Below are positions 29,694-37,188 of a stretch of 64,000 bases of DNA, in pieces. The DNA is taken from contig NZ_JADG01000008.1 in NCBI RefSeq assembly GCF_000518265.1, forward strand, positions 248,001 to 312,000. The letters are read 5' to 3'. The notes under the pieces are model-generated. The model was not told the DNA's origin. It ran no database searches and saw nothing but the letters and a program-made list of their open reading frames with translations. The translations under genes were made by a program, and so were the position numbers. The stretch's first letter is position 1, and every line of letters begins with the position of its first letter. This stretch comes from Actinomadura oligospora ATCC 43269. Lineage in GTDB: Bacteria; Actinomycetota; Actinomycetes; Streptosporangiales; Streptosporangiaceae.

Positions 29694-31829
29694 GTGCTCT
29701 ACGCCACGACGTTGATAATCGGCCTCGTCGGCACGGCGGTCGCCTTGGCGCTCGCCGGCCGCCGGGTGCTGTTCCTGTGGAACTGGTTCAAGAGCGGCCA
29801 GCCCGACCCCGACCGCGTCCTGACCGTCAAGCGCGACCGCAAGGGCGACGTCGAGGGCCAGGTCGTCGAGGTCATGGGCCAGCGCAAGCTGCTCAAGTGG
29901 ACCGTCGCCGGCGCCGCGCACGCGGCCGTCATGTGGGCCTTCATCCTGCTGATCACCGTCTACCTGGAGGCGGGCGTCGCCCTGCTGTTCGGGCTGGACA
30001 AGCACATCCCGGGCCTGCAGACCTGGGGGCCGATCGGCTTCGTCCAGGACACCATCGCCCTGGCCTGCGCCATCGGCCTCGGCGTGTTCGCGCTCATCCG
30101 GATGAGGAACTCGCCCGCCAAGCTCGACCGCGGGTCCCGGTTCAAGGGCTCGCACACCGGTGGCGCGTGGCTGATCCTGATCATGATCTTCAACGTGATC
30201 TGGACGATGTTCTTCTTCCGGGGCGTCGAGTGGGCCAGCGGCAACCTCGACTACGGCAAGGGCGCCTACTTCTCCTACGCGGTCGGCCAGCTGTTCAAGG
30301 GCATGTCGCACGACACCCTGGAGGTCCTGGAGTCGGTCGGCCTGCTGCTGCACATCGGCGTCGCGCTGGTCTTCCTGGTCATCGTCGTGAACAGCAAGCA
30401 CCTGCACATCTTCATCGCGCCGCTGAACGTCATGTTCAAGCGCCGCCCGGACGGCCTCGGCGCCGTCCTGCCGATGATGAGCAAGGGCAAGCCCCTGGAC
30501 TTCGAGGAGGCCGACCCGGACGAGGACACCTTCGGCCGCGGCAAGATCGAGGACTTCACCTGGAAGGGCTACCTCGACATGGCGACCTGCACCGAGTGCG
30601 GTCGCTGCCAGTCGCAGTGCCCGGCCTGGAACACCGGCAAGCCGCTGTCGCCGAAGATGGTCATCCTCGAGCTGCGCGACCACGCCTTCGCCAAGGCCCC
30701 CTACATGCTCGCCTCCGAGGAGGAGCGCGAGAAGTTCACCGACGAGCAGAAGCTCGCCATGCAGGTGGACCGCGAGCTGGTCGCCGAGGACGGCGTCATC
30801 CACCCCGACGTCCTGTGGGCCTGCACCAACTGCGGCGCCTGCGTCGAGCAGTGCCCGGTGGACATCGAGCACATCGACCACATCCTGGACATGCGCCGGT
30901 TCCAGGTCATGATCGAGTCCTCGTTCCCGAGCGAGGCGGGCGTCATGCTCAAGAACCTCGAGAACAAGGGCAACCCGTGGGGCATGTCCGAGATGAAGCG
31001 CCTCGAGTGGGTCGAGGAGCTGGACTTCGAGGTCCAGGTCGTCGAGGACAAGATGCCCGAGGACACCGAGTACCTCTTCTGGGTCGGCTGCGCCGGCGCC
31101 CTGGAGGACCGGGCCAAGAAGACCACCAAGGCCGTCGCCGAGCTGCTGCACATCGCGGGCGTCAAGTTCGCCGTCCTCGGCCCGGCGGAGGCGTGCACCG
31201 GTGACCCGGCGCGCCGCCTGGGCATGGAGTTCGTCTTCCAGATGCTCGGCCAGCAGAACGTCGAGACGCTGAACGAGGCGGGCGTCAAGAAGATCGTCGC
31301 GACCTGCCCGCACTGCTTCAACACCCTGGCCAACGAGTACCCGCAGATCGGCGGGAACTACGAGGTCGTCCACCACACACAGCTGCTCGCGCACCTGGTG
31401 GAGGAGGGCAGGCTCACCCCGGTCACCCCGATCGAGGAGAAGATCACCTACCACGACCCCTGCTTCCTGGGCCGCCACAACAAGGTCTACAAGCAGCCGC
31501 GCGACATCATGGCGACCGTCCCCGGCGTCCAGACGCAGGAGATGCACCGCCACAAGGACCGCGGCTTCTGCTGCGGCGCCGGCGGCGCGCGGATGTGGAT
31601 GGAGGAGCGGATCGGCAAGCGCATCAACACCGAGCGCGTGGACGAGGCCCTCACCACCGACCCGGACACCGTCTCCACCGCCTGCCCGTTCTGCCTCGTG
31701 ATGCTCGGCGACGCCATCAACGAGAAGAAGAACTCGGGCGAGGCCAAGGAGTCGCTGGAGGTCGTGGACGTCTCCCAGCTGCTCATCCGCTCCATCAAGG
31801 GCGAGCCCGTCGCCGCCGCGTCCGAGTGA
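29694..31829 (+). CDS. etfD: EtfD-like membrane iron-sulfur protein (electron transfer from ETF to quinone)
   Basis: 711 residues. Several N-terminal membrane helices (LYATTLIIGLVGTAVALALA; AFILLITVYLEAGVALLF; WLILIMIFNVIWTMFFF; IGVALVFLVIVV) carry a heme-b-type domain. Two 4Fe-4S motifs follow (CTECGRCQSQCPAW and CTNCGACVEQCPVD), then two CCG domains (CPHCFNTL; HDPCFLGRHN; GFCCGAGGARMWME). This is the layout of mycobacterial EtfD (Rv0338c), which passes electrons from acyl-CoA dehydrogenase and ETF to menaquinone. GTG 29694 lies behind AGGAGG. The preceding gap has an AT-rich block at 29530-29550, a likely promoter. Confidence 0.85.
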   Translation: MLYATTLIIGLVGTAVALALAGRRVLFLWNWFKSGQPDPDRVLTVKRDRKGDVEGQVVEVMGQRKLLKWTVAGAAHAAVMWAFILLITVYLEAGVALLFGLDKHIPGLQTWGPIGFVQDTIALACAIGLGVFALIRMRNSPAKLDRGSRFKGSHTGGAWLILIMIFNVIWTMFFFRGVEWASGNLDYGKGAYFSYAVGQLFKGMSHDTLEVLESVGLLLHIGVALVFLVIVVNSKHLHIFIAPLNVMFKRRPDGLGAVLPMMSKGKPLDFEEADPDEDTFGRGKIEDFTWKGYLDMATCTECGRCQSQCPAWNTGKPLSPKMVILELRDHAFAKAPYMLASEEEREKFTDEQKLAMQVDRELVAEDGVIHPDVLWACTNCGACVEQCPVDIEHIDHILDMRRFQVMIESSFPSEAGVMLKNLENKGNPWGMSEMKRLEWVEELDFEVQVVEDKMPEDTEYLFWVGCAGALEDRAKKTTKAVAELLHIAGVKFAVLGPAEACTGDPARRLGMEFVFQMLGQQNVETLNEAGVKKIVATCPHCFNTLANEYPQIGGNYEVVHHTQLLAHLVEEGRLTPVTPIEEKITYHDPCFLGRHNKVYKQPRDIMATVPGVQTQEMHRHKDRGFCCGAGGARMWMEERIGKRINTERVDEALTTDPDTVSTACPFCLVMLGDAINEKKNSGEAKESLEVVDVSQLLIRSIKGEPVAAASE

Positions 31830-32144
31830 CGGCCTGACCGCGACCCCGCGGTAGGAGCGGCCTGAGCGGCCCCGGTCCGGATCATTCCGGGTCGGGGCCG
31901 CTTCGCGTTTCGGACGCCTGTAACCGGACCGTTGTGAAAACTTCTTCGCGTTTCGGGGCCGCGTCGTACTGTGGGACACGTCACCCGTATCGGCCCGTCC
32001 GCGCCTCGGGCCGATACGGGGACGACCGCCGGAACGGCGCTGTGAACGCTGATCCCGCAGGTCAAGAGATCCCTGGGAGATCATGGGGGCCGGGGGACGC
32101 GGTTCCCGCCCGCCCCGTCCGGCCGCCCTGGTAGGACCGGACGC
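31830..32144. other. Intergenic stretch with terminator and promoter region
   Basis: About 315 bases. Left part: the etfD terminator. Right part: a less GC-rich segment around 31920-31980 (GTGAAAACTTCTTCGCG) that may hold the promoter of the transporter gene. No supported gene. Confidence 0.5.
31866..31901 (+). terminator. Terminator after etfD
   Basis: GCGGCCCCGGTCCGG (31866-31880) pairs with CCGGGTCGGGGCCGC (31887-31901) across ATCATT with one G-T wobble; TTCGCGTTT follows. Confidence 0.75.
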
Positions 32145-32900
32145 ATGGCGATCGTGATGGCGCTGGTCTCCCTGCTGATGACCCTGCTCGGCGGGGTCGT
32201 CGCGATGCGCGTCCGCGACCGCCGCCATCTCGTCCTGGGCCTCGCGGGCGGCCTGATCCTCGGCGTCGCCGCGTTCGACCTCGTCCCCGAGTCGCTCCGG
32301 CTCACGCACCTGCGCGTCCTGCGGGTGGACGCGCCGATGGTCGGCTTCGCCGCCGGGTTCCTCGTCCTGCACGTGGTCGAGCAGCTCTCCGCGATCCACC
32401 AGGCGCACGAGGGCGAGTACGCGCCGCACCGGCACCCCCACGGCCACGGGCACCCGGGACGGGGCGGCCACATCGGGATCCTCGCCGCGTGCGCCCTGGT
32501 CGGCCACAGCATGGTGGACGGCCTGAGCATCGGCCTCGGCTACCAGTCGGGCGGCGAAGTCGGCCTGTTCGTGGCCCTCGCCGTCATCGCCCACGACTTC
32601 GCCGACGGCTTCAACACCTTCACCGCCGCGTCCCTGAACCGCGCCGACCGGCGTCCCGCGGTCGTCCTGCTCGCCCTGGACGCGATCGCGCCGGTCGTGG
32701 GCGCGGCGCTGACGCTGCTGGTGACCGTCCCGAAGTCGGTCCTCGGCATCTACCTGGGGTTCTTCGCCGGGATCCTGCTGTACCTGGCGGCGGGGGAGAT
32801 CCTGCCCGAGGCGCACAGCCGCCACCCGCGCGTCCTCACCCTGTGCGCGACGGGCGCGGGCCTGCTCGCCGTCATGGGGATCATGACCCTCGGCGAGTGA
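32145..32900 (+). CDS. ZIP-family metal transporter
   Basis: 251 residues and about eight hydrophobic segments. The His-rich loop HRHPHGHGHPGRGGH lies between TM3 and TM4, and metal-site helices are HSMVDGLSIGLGY (TM4) and IAHDFADGFNTF (TM5), the ZIP signature HxxxDG / HxxxDG. These proteins carry Zn or other divalent metals into the cytoplasm. ATG 32145 gives a normal first helix. It stands alone, converging on the osmolyte-transport operon. Confidence 0.88.
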   Translation: MAIVMALVSLLMTLLGGVVAMRVRDRRHLVLGLAGGLILGVAAFDLVPESLRLTHLRVLRVDAPMVGFAAGFLVLHVVEQLSAIHQAHEGEYAPHRHPHGHGHPGRGGHIGILAACALVGHSMVDGLSIGLGYQSGGEVGLFVALAVIAHDFADGFNTFTAASLNRADRRPAVVLLALDAIAPVVGAALTLLVTVPKSVLGIYLGFFAGILLYLAAGEILPEAHSRHPRVLTLCATGAGLLAVMGIMTLGE

Positions 32901-32918
32901 CCGCCCCTGGACGCCAAG

Positions 32919-32948
32919 CGGGGCCGTCCCCGAAGGAACGGCCCCGCA
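32919..32948. terminator. Bidirectional terminator between ZIP gene and osmolyte operon
   Basis: GCGGGGCCGT (32919-32928) and ACGGCCCCGC (32939-32948) form a perfect 10-bp stem in the 68-bp gap between convergent genes. Confidence 0.75.
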
Positions 32949-32968
32949 CCGGCCTGGATCCGCGCAGG

Positions 32969-34738
32969 TCAGGAGGTGAACTTGGACATGAAGTCCGGGT
33001 TGGACTTCAGCCACTCCTCGACGCCCTGCTGCTCACGGCCCTTGTACTTGTTCATGACGTTGTCCTCCAGCGGGAACAGCTGCTGGTCGGCCATCTTGAA
33101 CTTCTTCAGCCAGCCGGCGACCTCCGGGAAGTCGGTGCTGAAGCCCTTGCGGGCCAGCATGTACGACTTCTCGGCGGTGCCGAAGGCGCCCTTCGGGTCG
33201 GCCAGCGGCTTGATCGGGAACTTGCTGTAGGCCCAGTGCGGCTTCCACAGCGTGACCACGATCGGCGTCTTGGAGTTCGACGCGCGCGTCAGCTCGGCCA
33301 GCATCGCCGGGGTGCTGCTCTGCACGAGCGTGAACTTGCCGTCCAGCCCGTATTGCGGCATCACCTTGCTCTTGGCGATCCTCATCTCGCCCGCGCTGGG
33401 CTCGATGCCGACGATCCGGTTCTTGTACCGGGCCGGGTCGTTCGCCAGGTCCGCGACCGAGTTCGCCGGGTCGTCCTTCAGGACGGCCAGCTGCATCGAC
33501 GCGTTGTCGTACCAGGGCCCGAGGTTCTCGAGCTTGTCCTTGTACTTGTTGTAGTAGTCGGCGTGCGTGGCGGGCAGCCACGAGTCGAGGAACAGGTCCA
33601 CGTTGCCGTTGGCCATGCCGGCGTACAGCGGACCGGCGTCCACCTGCTCCAGCCTGACCTTGTAGCCCTTGTCCTCGAGCGTCCTCTTCCACAGGTGGCT
33701 GATCGCCACATCCTCGTCCCACGGGATGTAGCCGATCGTGATCGTCTTGCCCTTGCCGCCGCCACCGCCGCCGTCCGTCCCGGCGATGCCGAGGCCGGTC
33801 GCGAGCAGGACGACCACCAGCAGGCCGGACAGCGCGAACACCGGACGCGGCCGGTAGTGCAGGACCATGTCCCAGCCGCGCGTGTGGATCCCGGCCGTCC
33901 TGCGCCGGGTCACGGGGTTCAGCCGCTCGCCGAGCGCGCCGGTCAGCCGGTCCAGGGTGATCGCCAGGACGACGACCGCGAGACCGGCGTTCACGCCGCC
34001 CGCGATGTCCAGCTGCGTGATCGCGCCGAACACCTCGGTGCCGAGGCCCTGCGCGCCGACCATGCCGGAGATGACCACCATGGACAGCGACAGCATGATC
34101 ACCTGGTTCACGCCGGCCATGATCGTGCCGAGCGCGAGCGGAAGCTGCACGCGCAGCAGCGTCCGCGCGGGCGAGGTGCCGAACGCGTCGGCGGCCTCGA
34201 CCATCTCCTTGTCCACCTGGCTGATGCCCAGCTGGGTCAGCCGGACGCCGGGCGGCAGCGAGAAGATCATCGTCGCGATGATGCCCGGCACCTGCCCGAT
34301 CCCGAAGAAGAACACCGCGGGCAGCAGGTACACGAACGCGGGCATCGTCTGCATGAAGTCCAGCACCGGCCGGACGAACGCGGCGAACCGCGGGCTGCGG
34401 GCGGCCAGGATGCCGACCGGGATGCCGATGACCAGCGCCGCGAGCGACGCCACCAGCACCTGCGCGAGCGTGGACATCGCCGCGTCCCACTCGCCCAGGT
34501 TGTCGATCAGCATCATCCCGACGAACGCCAGGACGGCGGCCAGCGGACCGCGCAACCAGAGCCCGATCATCGCCACGACCAGCGCGAACGCGACCGCGGG
34601 CGGGGCCTGCAGGGCGGCTTCCAGATGGCTGACGAACCCGCCGATCACCACGTTGATCGCGTGGAAGACCGGCTCACCGTGCTTGGTCAGCCAGGTGACG
34701 GCGTCGTCGGCCCAGTCGCCGACGGGAATCTCACGCAC
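32969..34738 (-). CDS. Betaine/proline-type ABC permease fused to substrate-binding protein
   Basis: 589 residues. The N-terminal ~290 residues are a binding-protein-dependent permease (ProW/OpuAB type: LVASLAALVIGIPVGILAAR, EAADAFGTSPARTLLRVQLPLALGTIMAGVNQ is the EAA loop). After another helix (ALSGLLVVVLLATGLGIA) the rest is an OpuAC/ProX substrate-binding domain (KTITIGYIPWDEDVAISHLW; LFLDSWLPATHADYY; VVTLWKPHWAYSKF) whose Trp residues would form the betaine cage. The fused layout tethers the receptor to the membrane. GTG 34738 overlaps the ATPase gene stop by 8 bp. Likely an osmoprotectant importer. Confidence 0.92.
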   Translation of the reverse strand: MREIPVGDWADDAVTWLTKHGEPVFHAINVVIGGFVSHLEAALQAPPAVAFALVVAMIGLWLRGPLAAVLAFVGMMLIDNLGEWDAAMSTLAQVLVASLAALVIGIPVGILAARSPRFAAFVRPVLDFMQTMPAFVYLLPAVFFFGIGQVPGIIATMIFSLPPGVRLTQLGISQVDKEMVEAADAFGTSPARTLLRVQLPLALGTIMAGVNQVIMLSLSMVVISGMVGAQGLGTEVFGAITQLDIAGGVNAGLAVVVLAITLDRLTGALGERLNPVTRRRTAGIHTRGWDMVLHYRPRPVFALSGLLVVVLLATGLGIAGTDGGGGGGKGKTITIGYIPWDEDVAISHLWKRTLEDKGYKVRLEQVDAGPLYAGMANGNVDLFLDSWLPATHADYYNKYKDKLENLGPWYDNASMQLAVLKDDPANSVADLANDPARYKNRIVGIEPSAGEMRIAKSKVMPQYGLDGKFTLVQSSTPAMLAELTRASNSKTPIVVTLWKPHWAYSKFPIKPLADPKGAFGTAEKSYMLARKGFSTDFPEVAGWLKKFKMADQQLFPLEDNVMNKYKGREQQGVEEWLKSNPDFMSKFTS

Positions 34739-35963
34739 GGGCCATCGCCTCCGCCTCGTCCTCGACGACGCGGTGCTCGCCGGTGCCGCTCGCCTGGCCC
34801 AGCGCCGCGAGCAGCGTCACGCGCGGGATCACGCCCAGCAGGCGCCCCGCGCCGTCGCAGACGGGCAGCGGCAGGGCGTTCTCGGCGGACGCGCTGAACA
34901 GCTCGGCGACCGGGGTGTCCGGCGTGACCGGCTCCAGGCCGCCCTCGATCAGCTCGTCCAGCGTGGTCGCGCCGTCCCGGACGGCCTGGGCCGTCCGCTC
35001 GGCGGTCACCGCGCCCATGAGCTTGCGGTCGCGGCCCACGACGAACGCGCCGGCCACCTGGGCCTCGCGCATCGCCCGGACGGCCGCGCGCGGCCCCGCG
35101 GCCGGGTTCACCACGGCGACCGGCTTCTCCATGACCGAGCTCGCCGTCAGCACCCGGGAACGGTCCACATCGGCGACGAACTGCGCGACATAGTCGTTCG
35201 CCGGGTCCATCAGAATCTCCTCGGCGGTGCCGATCTGCATGATCCGGCCGCCCCGCATCATCGCGATGCGATCGCCGAGGCGCATGGCCTCGTTGAGGTC
35301 GTGGGTGATGAACACAATGGTCTTGCCGAGCTCGTTCTGAAGCTCCAGCAGCAGTTCCTGCATCTCCCGCCGAATGAGCGGGTCGAGGGCGCTGAACGCC
35401 TCGTCCATCAGCAGGATGTCGGTCCCGGACGTGAGCGCCCGCGCGATACCGACACGCTGCTGCATACCGCCGGACAACTCGTGCGGGAACTTGTCCTCCC
35501 ACCCGCCGAGCCCGACGGTCTCCAGGAACTTCTCAGCCTTCTTGTGCCGTTCCTCCTTCGAGACGCCCTGAACTTCCAGGGCGTACGCAGCGTTCTCCAG
35601 AACGGTGCGGTGGGGGAAGAGGGCGAAGTGCTGGAACACCATGCTGACCTTGCGCTGGCGCACCTCGCGCAGCTCCTTGGCGGAGAGCTGCGTGAGGTCG
35701 GTGCCGTCGATCAGCACCTGCCCCGACGTGGGCACCAGTAGCCCGTTCAGCATTCTGATCAGCGTGGACTTGCCCGAACCGGACAGGCCCATCACCACGA
35801 AGATCTCACCCTCCCGGACGTCGAAGGTGTTCTCGACGACCGCGGGCGTGACCCCCAGCTCGCGTACCTCTTCCACCGTCGCGCCGGCCTTCAGCCGGCG
35901 CGTGGCCTCCCCGGCCTTGCGGCCGAACACTTTGTAGACGCTTTCCGCGCGGAGTGTGGACAC
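34731..35963 (-). CDS. Glycine betaine/proline-type ABC transporter ATPase with CBS domains
   Basis: 410 residues. Walker A GLSGSGKSTLIRMLNGL, signature LSGGMQQRVGIARAL, Walker B ILLMDEAFSALDPLIRREMQ, H-loop FITHDLNEAMRLGD: a ProV/OpuAA ATPase. The N-terminal KVFGRKAGEATRRLKAG is typical of this group. The last ~130 residues are a CBS pair, which in OpuA senses ionic strength or c-di-AMP. I chose GTG 35963 with a GAGAGGAG site although the frame is open for 73 codons more; homologues begin here (STLRAESVYKVFG). Confidence 0.92.
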   Translation of the reverse strand: MSTLRAESVYKVFGRKAGEATRRLKAGATVEEVRELGVTPAVVENTFDVREGEIFVVMGLSGSGKSTLIRMLNGLLVPTSGQVLIDGTDLTQLSAKELREVRQRKVSMVFQHFALFPHRTVLENAAYALEVQGVSKEERHKKAEKFLETVGLGGWEDKFPHELSGGMQQRVGIARALTSGTDILLMDEAFSALDPLIRREMQELLLELQNELGKTIVFITHDLNEAMRLGDRIAMMRGGRIMQIGTAEEILMDPANDYVAQFVADVDRSRVLTASSVMEKPVAVVNPAAGPRAAVRAMREAQVAGAFVVGRDRKLMGAVTAERTAQAVRDGATTLDELIEGGLEPVTPDTPVAELFSASAENALPLPVCDGAGRLLGVIPRVTLLAALGQASGTGEHRVVEDEAEAMARA

Positions 35964-36286
35964 GTTCTCCTCTCTCGTTCCCACGGGCGCCGGTTGGGGC
36001 CGGATGCCGAGGCCCGCGTTCAGGGCACCGCGCTGGGTACATACCCGGTGCGGAACCCTGAGCGCGGGCAGGGGAACTCGTCTCGAGTTGCGCTTGTCCG
36101 TGCTTTGCGCTTTTGCGGGGCTCTCCCTGCACGGCGCCGCCAATCGGGATGTGCGATCGGTGTCACGCGATCCGGCTGTCAACCAATCGGCGATGCTGTG
36201 CGTCGAGCGAATTTACCGGCATATCGAGAAAGTTTCATCTTCAAGTGACCTCGGTCACATATTCATTCTCGATGTTTAGAACGCAA
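35964..36286. other. Upstream region of the osmolyte operon
   Basis: No supported gene. It contains a long hairpin near the start codon and, from 36180 to 36290, a markedly AT-richer stretch (GAATTTACCGGCATATCGAG, CACATATTCATTCTCG) that is the best candidate for the promoter on the minus strand. Confidence 0.5.
36013..36068 (-). promoter_or_regulatory. 56-nt imperfect hairpin in the leader of the osmolyte operon
   Basis: CCCGCG-TCAGGG-CCGC on one arm pairs with GCGG-CCCTGA-CGCGGG on the other, closed by GGGT-ATGT-ACCC. It ends about 50 bases before the start codon, so it would be in the transcript leader. It does not match a riboswitch I know. Confidence 0.5.
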
Positions 36287-36320
36287 AAAAGCCGCCTACG
36301 TGCGCGCGTAGACGGCTTTT
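36287..36320 (-). terminator. Rho-independent terminator of dcd
   Basis: AAAAGCCGCCTACG (36287-36300) pairs with CGTAGACGGCTTTT (36307-36320) with one mismatch; read on the minus strand the stem ends in a run of six T. It begins 14 bases past the dcd stop. Confidence 0.88.
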
Positions 36321-36333
36321 CGGAGTGCTTCGG

Positions 36334-36909
36334 TCAGACCTTCGTGATGTGGAAGTTCACATAGGACCGCGACGGCGTCGGCCCCCGCTGGTCCTGGTAC
36401 CGCGACCCGTACCGCTCCGACCCGTACGGGTGCTCGACGGGCGAGTTCGTCCGGAACAGGCACATCTGCCCGATCTTCATCCCGGGCCACAACTTGATCG
36501 GCAGCGTCGCCACGTTCGACAGCTCCAGCGTCACGTGCCCGCTGAACCCGGGGTCGATCCACCCCGCCGTCGAGTGCGTCAGCAGCCCGAGCCGTCCCAG
36601 CGACGACTTCCCCTCCAGCCGCGCGGCCAGATCGTCCGGCAGCCCGAACACCTCGTACGTCGAGGCCAGCACGAACTCCCCGGGGTGCAGCACGAACGCC
36701 TCGTCCGGCTCCACCTCGACGAGCCGGGTCAGGTCCGGCTGCTCCTCCGCCGGGTCGATGTGCGGGTACCTGTGGTTCTCGAACACCCGGAAGTACCGGT
36801 CCAGCCGGACGTCCACACTGGACGGCTGGACCATCTCCGCCTGGAACGGCTCGATCCGCACCCGCCCGGACTCGATCTCTGACCTGATATCGCCATCGGA
36901 AAGCAGCAC
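36334..36909 (-). CDS. dcd: dCTP deaminase
   Basis: 191 residues, the usual length. [21 protein letters not shown] begins the protein; the catalytic core is [35 protein letters not shown] with the active Glu after WIDPGFSGH, and the nucleotide loop is GQMCLFRT. It makes dUTP (or dUMP in bifunctional forms) from dCTP for thymidylate synthesis. GTG 36909 is chosen because homologues start MLLSDRDI; the ribosome site is weak. It lies just left of the tRNA gene used by the integrative element. Confidence 0.95.
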   Translation of the reverse strand: MLLSDGDIRSEIESGRVRIEPFQAEMVQPSSVDVRLDRYFRVFENHRYPHIDPAEEQPDLTRLVEVEPDEAFVLHPGEFVLASTYEVFGLPDDLAARLEGKSSLGRLGLLTHSTAGWIDPGFSGHVTLELSNVATLPIKLWPGMKIGQMCLFRTNSPVEHPYGSERYGSRYQDQRGPTPSRSYVNFHITKV

Positions 36910-37022
36910 GTCAGAAAGGTACCCTCTCCCCGCCCCACCCCGCCGCGCGCACGACCGACATGCACGCACCCCCACCCGTCCGGTAGCATGTCCCCGTTCG
37001 CCCGCACCACAAGGCGAACCAC

Positions 37023-37096
37023 GCGGGTGTAGTTCAATGGTAGAACTTCAGCTTCCCAAGCTGACAGCGCGGGTTCGATTCCCGTCACCCGCTCCA
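37023..37096 (+). tRNA. tRNA-Gly (anticodon CCC)
   Basis: Acceptor GCGGGTG pairs with CACCCGC; D arm GTTCAATGGTAGAAC; anticodon stem TCAGC/GCTGA with loop TTCCCAA (anticodon CCC, reading GGG); T arm GCGGG-TTCGATT-CCCGT; discriminator T and an encoded CCA. Its 3' part from the anticodon loop onward is the left attachment core of the integrated element, which restores the gene exactly. Confidence 0.95.
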
Positions 37097-37099
37097 CAC
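37053..37099 (+). repeat. attL core (47 bp)
   Basis: Starts in the tRNA-Gly anticodon loop (TTCCCAAGCTGACAGCG) and ends three bases after the encoded CCA (CTCCACAC). Identical to 54691-54737. Integration at the 3' half of a tRNA is typical of AICE tyrosine integrases. Confidence 0.93.
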
Positions 37100-37101
37100 C
37101 A

Positions 37102-37140
37102 AAGGCCCAGGTCAGGGACATGATCCCGAACCTGGGCCTT
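37102..37140 (+). terminator. Terminator after tRNA-Gly, element-borne copy
   Basis: AAGGCCCAGGT (37102-37112) and ACCTGGGCCTT (37130-37140) form an 11-bp stem right after the tRNA. A near copy lies at the same distance past attR (54741-54779), so the element carries its own version of the host terminator. Confidence 0.85.
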
Positions 37141-37166
37141 CGTCGTTCCGGGCCCCGAGCGGCCCG

Positions 37167-37188
37167 CGTGCAATTAGCGTGCAATTAG
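37167..37188 (-). repeat. Integrase arm-type sites at the left end
   Basis: CGTGCAATTAG occurs twice in tandem (37167-37177, 37178-37188), 68 bp right of the attL core and overlapping the integrase stop codon. The identical pair occurs near attR (54585-54606). Tandem 11-mers near both cores are what arm-binding sites of a tyrosine integrase look like. Confidence 0.75.

Noticed and set aside
29598..33014. An 1138-codon minus-strand frame opposite etfD and the ZIP gene
   Set aside because: The plus strand has clear EtfD and ZIP signatures, ribosome sites and terminators; the minus frame has none.
35964..36240. A c-di-AMP (ydaO-type) riboswitch before the osmolyte operon
   Set aside because: The function would fit, but I cannot find the conserved riboswitch core bases; only the long hairpin is supported.
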